64,000 nt of DNA, from positions 414,382-478,381 of the forward strand of contig MNCI01029340.1 in NCBI GenBank assembly GCA_015680685.1, read 5' to 3'. The notes under the pieces were generated by a model. That model searched no databases. It was not told the origin of the DNA and was given only the letters and a program-made list of their open reading frames with translations. This DNA comes from Gnetum montanum (Eukaryota > Streptophyta > Gnetopsida > Gnetales > Gnetaceae). This document shows, in pieces, positions 60,641 to 64,000 of the stretch. Each line of letters begins with the position of its first letter. Position 1 is the stretch's first letter. The position numbers were made by a program, and so were the translations under genes.

Positions 60641-61303
60641 ACTGTTGAAATGAAATGGTGAAAAAGTTTTTACAATGGCCTAACAAGATTATAAAGCTTT
60701 GAATAGAAGATTGACTTCTAGTAAGTGGAATCTATAAAAGGCTAAAAAAGGTAAAAACAACCAAAAACACATCATTGGCTATAAATAGTAAGTGATTGGA
60801 AAAAATGGATATACCCATTTACTAAAAATGGAAAATGGTGGGTATCAAACCACAACCATGCTAAAATGGTAGATCCACCAATGTTGAGAAAGTAAAAGAG
60901 AAAGAAAAGGAGGAAGATGGGGAGATCTCATACCTTTCTTGGAAACATTGGTGAGAGGGATTTATTTTTGGCAAGTTAAATTTTTCTACTAGAAAGAAGC
61001 AAAAACAGGCTTTGGAAATGCTATTAATGTTGAGAAGGAAAATTTTGGTAGCAAAAAAAGGAAATGATTTTAGCAAGGCACCAACACTAGCTTTGGCCTT
61101 GAAATTTATAGTAGGTGTCATGAAAATGTAAAATCCAAACACTTGCAACTTCCAATGCTGAGGTTTTTGTTCTAGGGGTATGAGTTGCAGCATTGGTTGT
61201 TATAAAGGTTAAAGGGTTTTTTTGTAAAGAAAATTGTAGAGTTTGAGAAAGCAAGAAACATTGGAAATGGGACAAATAGGTTTGGATGTAGAAATTGGAC
61301 AGA
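60641..61303. other. Leader of element E
   Basis: Between gag and the primer site. Open frames at 60861-61193 and 61087-61320 (- strand) overlap each other, are hydrophobic and match nothing I recognise. No gene called. Confidence 0.45.
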
Positions 61304-61322
61304 GGCCCTCCTTCTAGCACTA
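61304..61322 (-). other. Putative primer binding site of E
   Basis: On the - strand TAGTGCTAGAAGGAGGGCC, six bases from the LTR; identical to C except for the second base. Confidence 0.5.
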
Positions 61323-61328
61323 GAAAAC

Positions 61329-62438
61329 TATAGTGGTTGAAAATTTTAGTTGTCAGAGAAATTGAGAAATTCCTTGTGTGATAGCCTTAACTCTGAATCC
61401 TAAGGGCCTCCATTAAAAAAATAGGATTTGTGGTACCTTGGATGGCATGGTAAATCATCCAAGGACTTAAATAGGGTAAAACATGGTAATAAAATGTAAA
61501 ATGCAAAATGTAGATCTAAAATATTAATATACAAAAGTGAAACAAATAAAGAAACTTGCACATAAATGAGATTACAAACTTCATTTTGAAAAAAATAAAG
61601 GAGGTACAGATAATGTATATAAGATGGCCTATTGCAGTAGGGGGTTAACTTCCACGAGGGTTCAAAGTCCATTGAAATGTTAAGAATTAGCTTCACAATC
61701 TAGGGGTTCTATAACTTCCAATGCTTTCGAACCTTCATTATTACCATACTAGATTGGCAACATTGTTTATGTAAGGGGATGAAAGGTGTAAGGGATCTTG
61801 AATAGCCAAGTCAGCAATGTTGGGACTTTTTATTCCCAAGTACATAGCATTGGCACAAAAATATCACAAATCTCACAAGGGAATAAAGGGGTAAAAATGG
61901 TTGCAGGGGAGTTCCATGCTAGGGAGTCAAGAAGCTTTGTATTTGCAGGTATGTAAGAGCTCTTGAATGCAAGAAAAAAGGGGCTAAAAATTGCAAATCC
62001 TGGAACCTCTATATGGTGTTGGGGCTTGGTTTATATAGGGTGTGGGACATAAATTTAGTTAAAAATTGTGCTTAATTAGTGCTACAAATTTTGACTTGAT
62101 TGCTACAAATTTTAGCTTTGTGCAGGTATGTGTTTAAGTCTATGGGGTGACTATGTATGGTAAGTGTTTTACTCCCATGGCCATTCCATTCACTAAAAAT
62201 AGTAAACAAGAATTTTATGCACATTGGCATTGTCTACCAATGCTGGGCCTTCCAACCACAATGTTGAAGTGTAGGGTCAATGCTGAAGTTGATGTAGTGT
62301 TGAAATCCTGGCCATGTTAGAGAAACACTAGGGGGAAGGTGCAACACTCATGAGATGAAATATCAATCTTGGGTGAGAAGGTGGTACCCCCCTCTTGCCC
62401 ACATTGTGCATGGTTGATATCATATCCTCCAATGTTGG
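61329..62438 (-). repeat. Right (5') LTR of element E, truncated by element F
   Basis: 1110 bp colinear with about the first 1060 bases of the left LTR; it breaks off at 62438 where a second LTR start (TGTTGCAATGG) begins. The rest is expected on the far side of F, outside the window. Confidence 0.8.
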
Positions 62439-64000
62439 TGTTGCAATGGAAAATCTTTGTTGTTGGAAGAATCTAAGGATTCTTAGTCATAGGAAACCTT
62501 AATCCCAAATCCCCTAGGGCCTCCACAAGAAAAAAAAAGGATTCAGGGTGCCCTAAACGGTCTAGTAGATCACCAAAGGACTTAAAAAGGGGGATGGGGT
62601 GTGTAAAACAGGGGTGTAACAAAAGTATAGAAATATGTAAATCTATGAAATAATGCATTGAAATATAACAATTATATATGAAATTGCACATAGTCTAAAC
62701 TCATAGATTTTATTAAATGAACAAAGAATGAGTTCAAAGATTTGTACAAAATTGGTGTCCAAGAAAGAGGGGGCAAAGGAAGGTTCACTTGGGTAGGGGT
62801 TAAGAGTCCGTTGAAGCCATGATCAACTCCACAATTTGGTATTTCTACCACTTCTGACGCTATTGAACCTTCTTTATCTTCTCCTTAGATTTGTAACATT
62901 GGTTGATGCTAAGGGTTATGGAAATGTGAAGGATTGGGGTAGCCAAAGTGCACTACATTGGGACTTGGTGATCTTAGTGGGGTAATGTTGATACCCAAAG
63001 CTCACATATCCAAAGGGGGGAGTAATAGGGGGTAACAAGTTGCAAGGGGTCCACATTGCTAGGCACCAAGGAGCTATGTTTTTGTCAAGGAAGCAAGAGC
63101 TCTTGAATGCCAAAAATGCCAAGGGTGCAGAACCTTGAGATGATGCAAGGTGTGGTTTTTATGGGATTATGGCCATGATTTCTGCTACAAATTTGTTAAC
63201 TAACTGGCTAAAATTGGCTACCAAATTGCTAAAAATTAGATACCTTGTTGAAGAGGGATAGTTGAGGTTCCCCTCCCATGCATCCTAGATGTCTACCCCT
63301 CCATGCTATTTGACCTCCTCCTCTCATAGCTAGCTAACCTCCTCCCACTAGGGGAAGTGTGTCAATGTTAAGGGAGGATGGGAAGTCAATGCTAGGGGTG
63401 AAGGTCAACCCCTCTAGTCTAGGTCACCCCCCTTTCCATGCTTGGGGTAGGTGAGTTCTACCTCACTTTCACTCATCCATGTTGGCCTTGAAGTCTCCTA
63501 GCTAGCTTACCCCCATGCAAGGGATGTGTTAGCATAGAGAAAAGTATATCCTCCCCCATAAAACCCATCAAATTACCATTTCTAACATTCCAAAAGGTCT
63601 TTTTGACTCCCCAAGTCCAAATATAGACACTAGTCACTTTTTCACTTGGGGAATGAGGCTTTGGTCACTTATGAAGCATTTTTCAATCCCAAAAGTATGA
63701 AACATGTGAGATTTCTCCTTTATGGATTACAACATTGACATTTGCAATAAAGTATTACCTTTAGTTTTATGGGATGGGATTACAAAGGTTTTAACATGAA
63801 AATTTGATGGTATTTCATTGGCCCCTCTTTGTTGGTGTCTAGAGGACTAACCTTGGAGGCACTAAGAAAGAATAAAAAACACCACTATAGGTTCACTATC
63901 AACATCGCCTCTCCACACTTAATCTAGTCATGTCAAGCTATGTTGAAGACTGCTTGTGATGATGGGGATTGGGCTATGATGGAGGAATGATAGTGGTAGT
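62439..64000 (-). mobile_element. Element F: relative of E inserted in E's LTR, partial
   Basis: Left (3') LTR 62439-63817, then a polypurine tract complement TTGGCCCCTCTTT (63818-63830) and the first 170 bases of internal sequence, which match 8123-8300 of E. The LTR follows the same order of phrases as E's (aatcccctagggcctcca, gtaaaacaggggtgtaac, tcacttggggaatgaggct) but is clearly diverged, so F is a sister family. The target duplication would begin with GTTGG (62434-62438); its partner is outside. Confidence 0.75.
63809..63883 (-). other. LTR/polypurine-tract hairpin of element F
   Basis: GGTATTT (63809-63815) with AAACACC (63877-63883), one mismatch; same position and spacing as in E, B and C. 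Confidence 0.5.

Larger units (their letters stand above)
6691..62438 (-). mobile_element. Element E: giant Tat/Ogre-type Ty3/gypsy retrotransposon, host of nested insertions
   Basis: Order on the - strand: 5' LTR (62438 to 61329, cut by F), primer site, gag start (60640-60064), [C], gag-protease (42330-39520), hairpin array, antisense gene (38518-24099, interrupted by B), spacer with a palindrome array, hairpin array, reverse transcriptase with two RNase H domains and integrase (20640-17165), hairpin array, [A], 3' LTR (8109-6691). Removing A, B, C and one copy of each target duplication leaves about 20.9 kb, about 21.2 kb with the missing LTR end. That size, two RNase H domains and extra coding between protease and reverse transcriptase fit the Tat/Ogre lineage. 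All frames are broken. Confidence 0.85.

Noticed and set aside
61329-64000. A tandem array of E sharing one LTR (primer site on the left, polypurine tract on the right)
   Set aside because: A second LTR start is visible at 62439, so two different LTRs are joined here; insertion of F explains it more simply.

Overview
The window is repeat-derived DNA from a plant nuclear genome, almost certainly a seed plant with a large, slowly purged genome; a gymnosperm would fit, but the sequence alone does not prove it. I see no intact host gene. The evidence for a plant is plant-type LTR retrotransposons: an Asp-tRNA-type primer site, an initiator-Met-tRNA-type primer site of a copia element, and Ty3/gypsy elements of the Tat/Ogre type with two RNase H domains. 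All are old: reading frames carry stops and frameshifts, and most LTR differences are C/T or G/A transitions.

Layout. 1-1318: 3' end and LTR of an Athila-like element (G, + strand). 1471-2735: broken copia integrase/reverse transcriptase (- strand). 2749-5060: copia LTR, primer site and gag (+ strand). 6691-62438: one very large Tat-type element (E, - strand), about 21 kb once insertions are removed. Three elements are nested in it: A (8927-16858, + strand, Asp-tRNA primer site, gag plus a second ORF, no pol), B (28179-37360, - strand, gag-protease only) and C (42331-60058, - strand, full Tat-type gag-pol). Target duplications are exact for B (GATAG) and C (GTAGA), and one base off for A (AAGGT/GAGGT). 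From 62439 a further relative, F, is inserted in E's right LTR and runs out of the window.

Most interesting content. Both C and E carry, between protease and reverse transcriptase and on the opposite strand, a multi-exon gene with matching exon order and splice phases at the junctions I could read in both. Its second exon resembles the FCP1/NLI-interacting-factor (HAD) phosphatase domain, with the nucleophile aspartate replaced in both copies. In C it has its own TATA box and an AATAAA signal. It is bracketed on both sides by arrays of short hairpins (AGTTTTAGGCC-loop-GGCC type) whose stems change in a compensatory way; similar arrays follow the integrase in C and E and the protease in B.

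Other patterns: a hairpin spanning the LTR/polypurine-tract junction with covarying stems in E, B, C and (imperfectly) F; family-specific palindromic words repeated about every 180-190 bp in B's LTR and E's internal spacer; an unusual shared primer-site sequence in B, C and E; and in A a second copy of the LTR promoter palindrome and TATA box upstream of its second ORF.

How the parts work together: E and C would have made gag-protease, reverse transcriptase with two RNase H domains, and integrase from one strand, and the HAD-like protein from the other. A and B lack pol and would have depended on proteins from relatives. All coding parts seen here are decayed.
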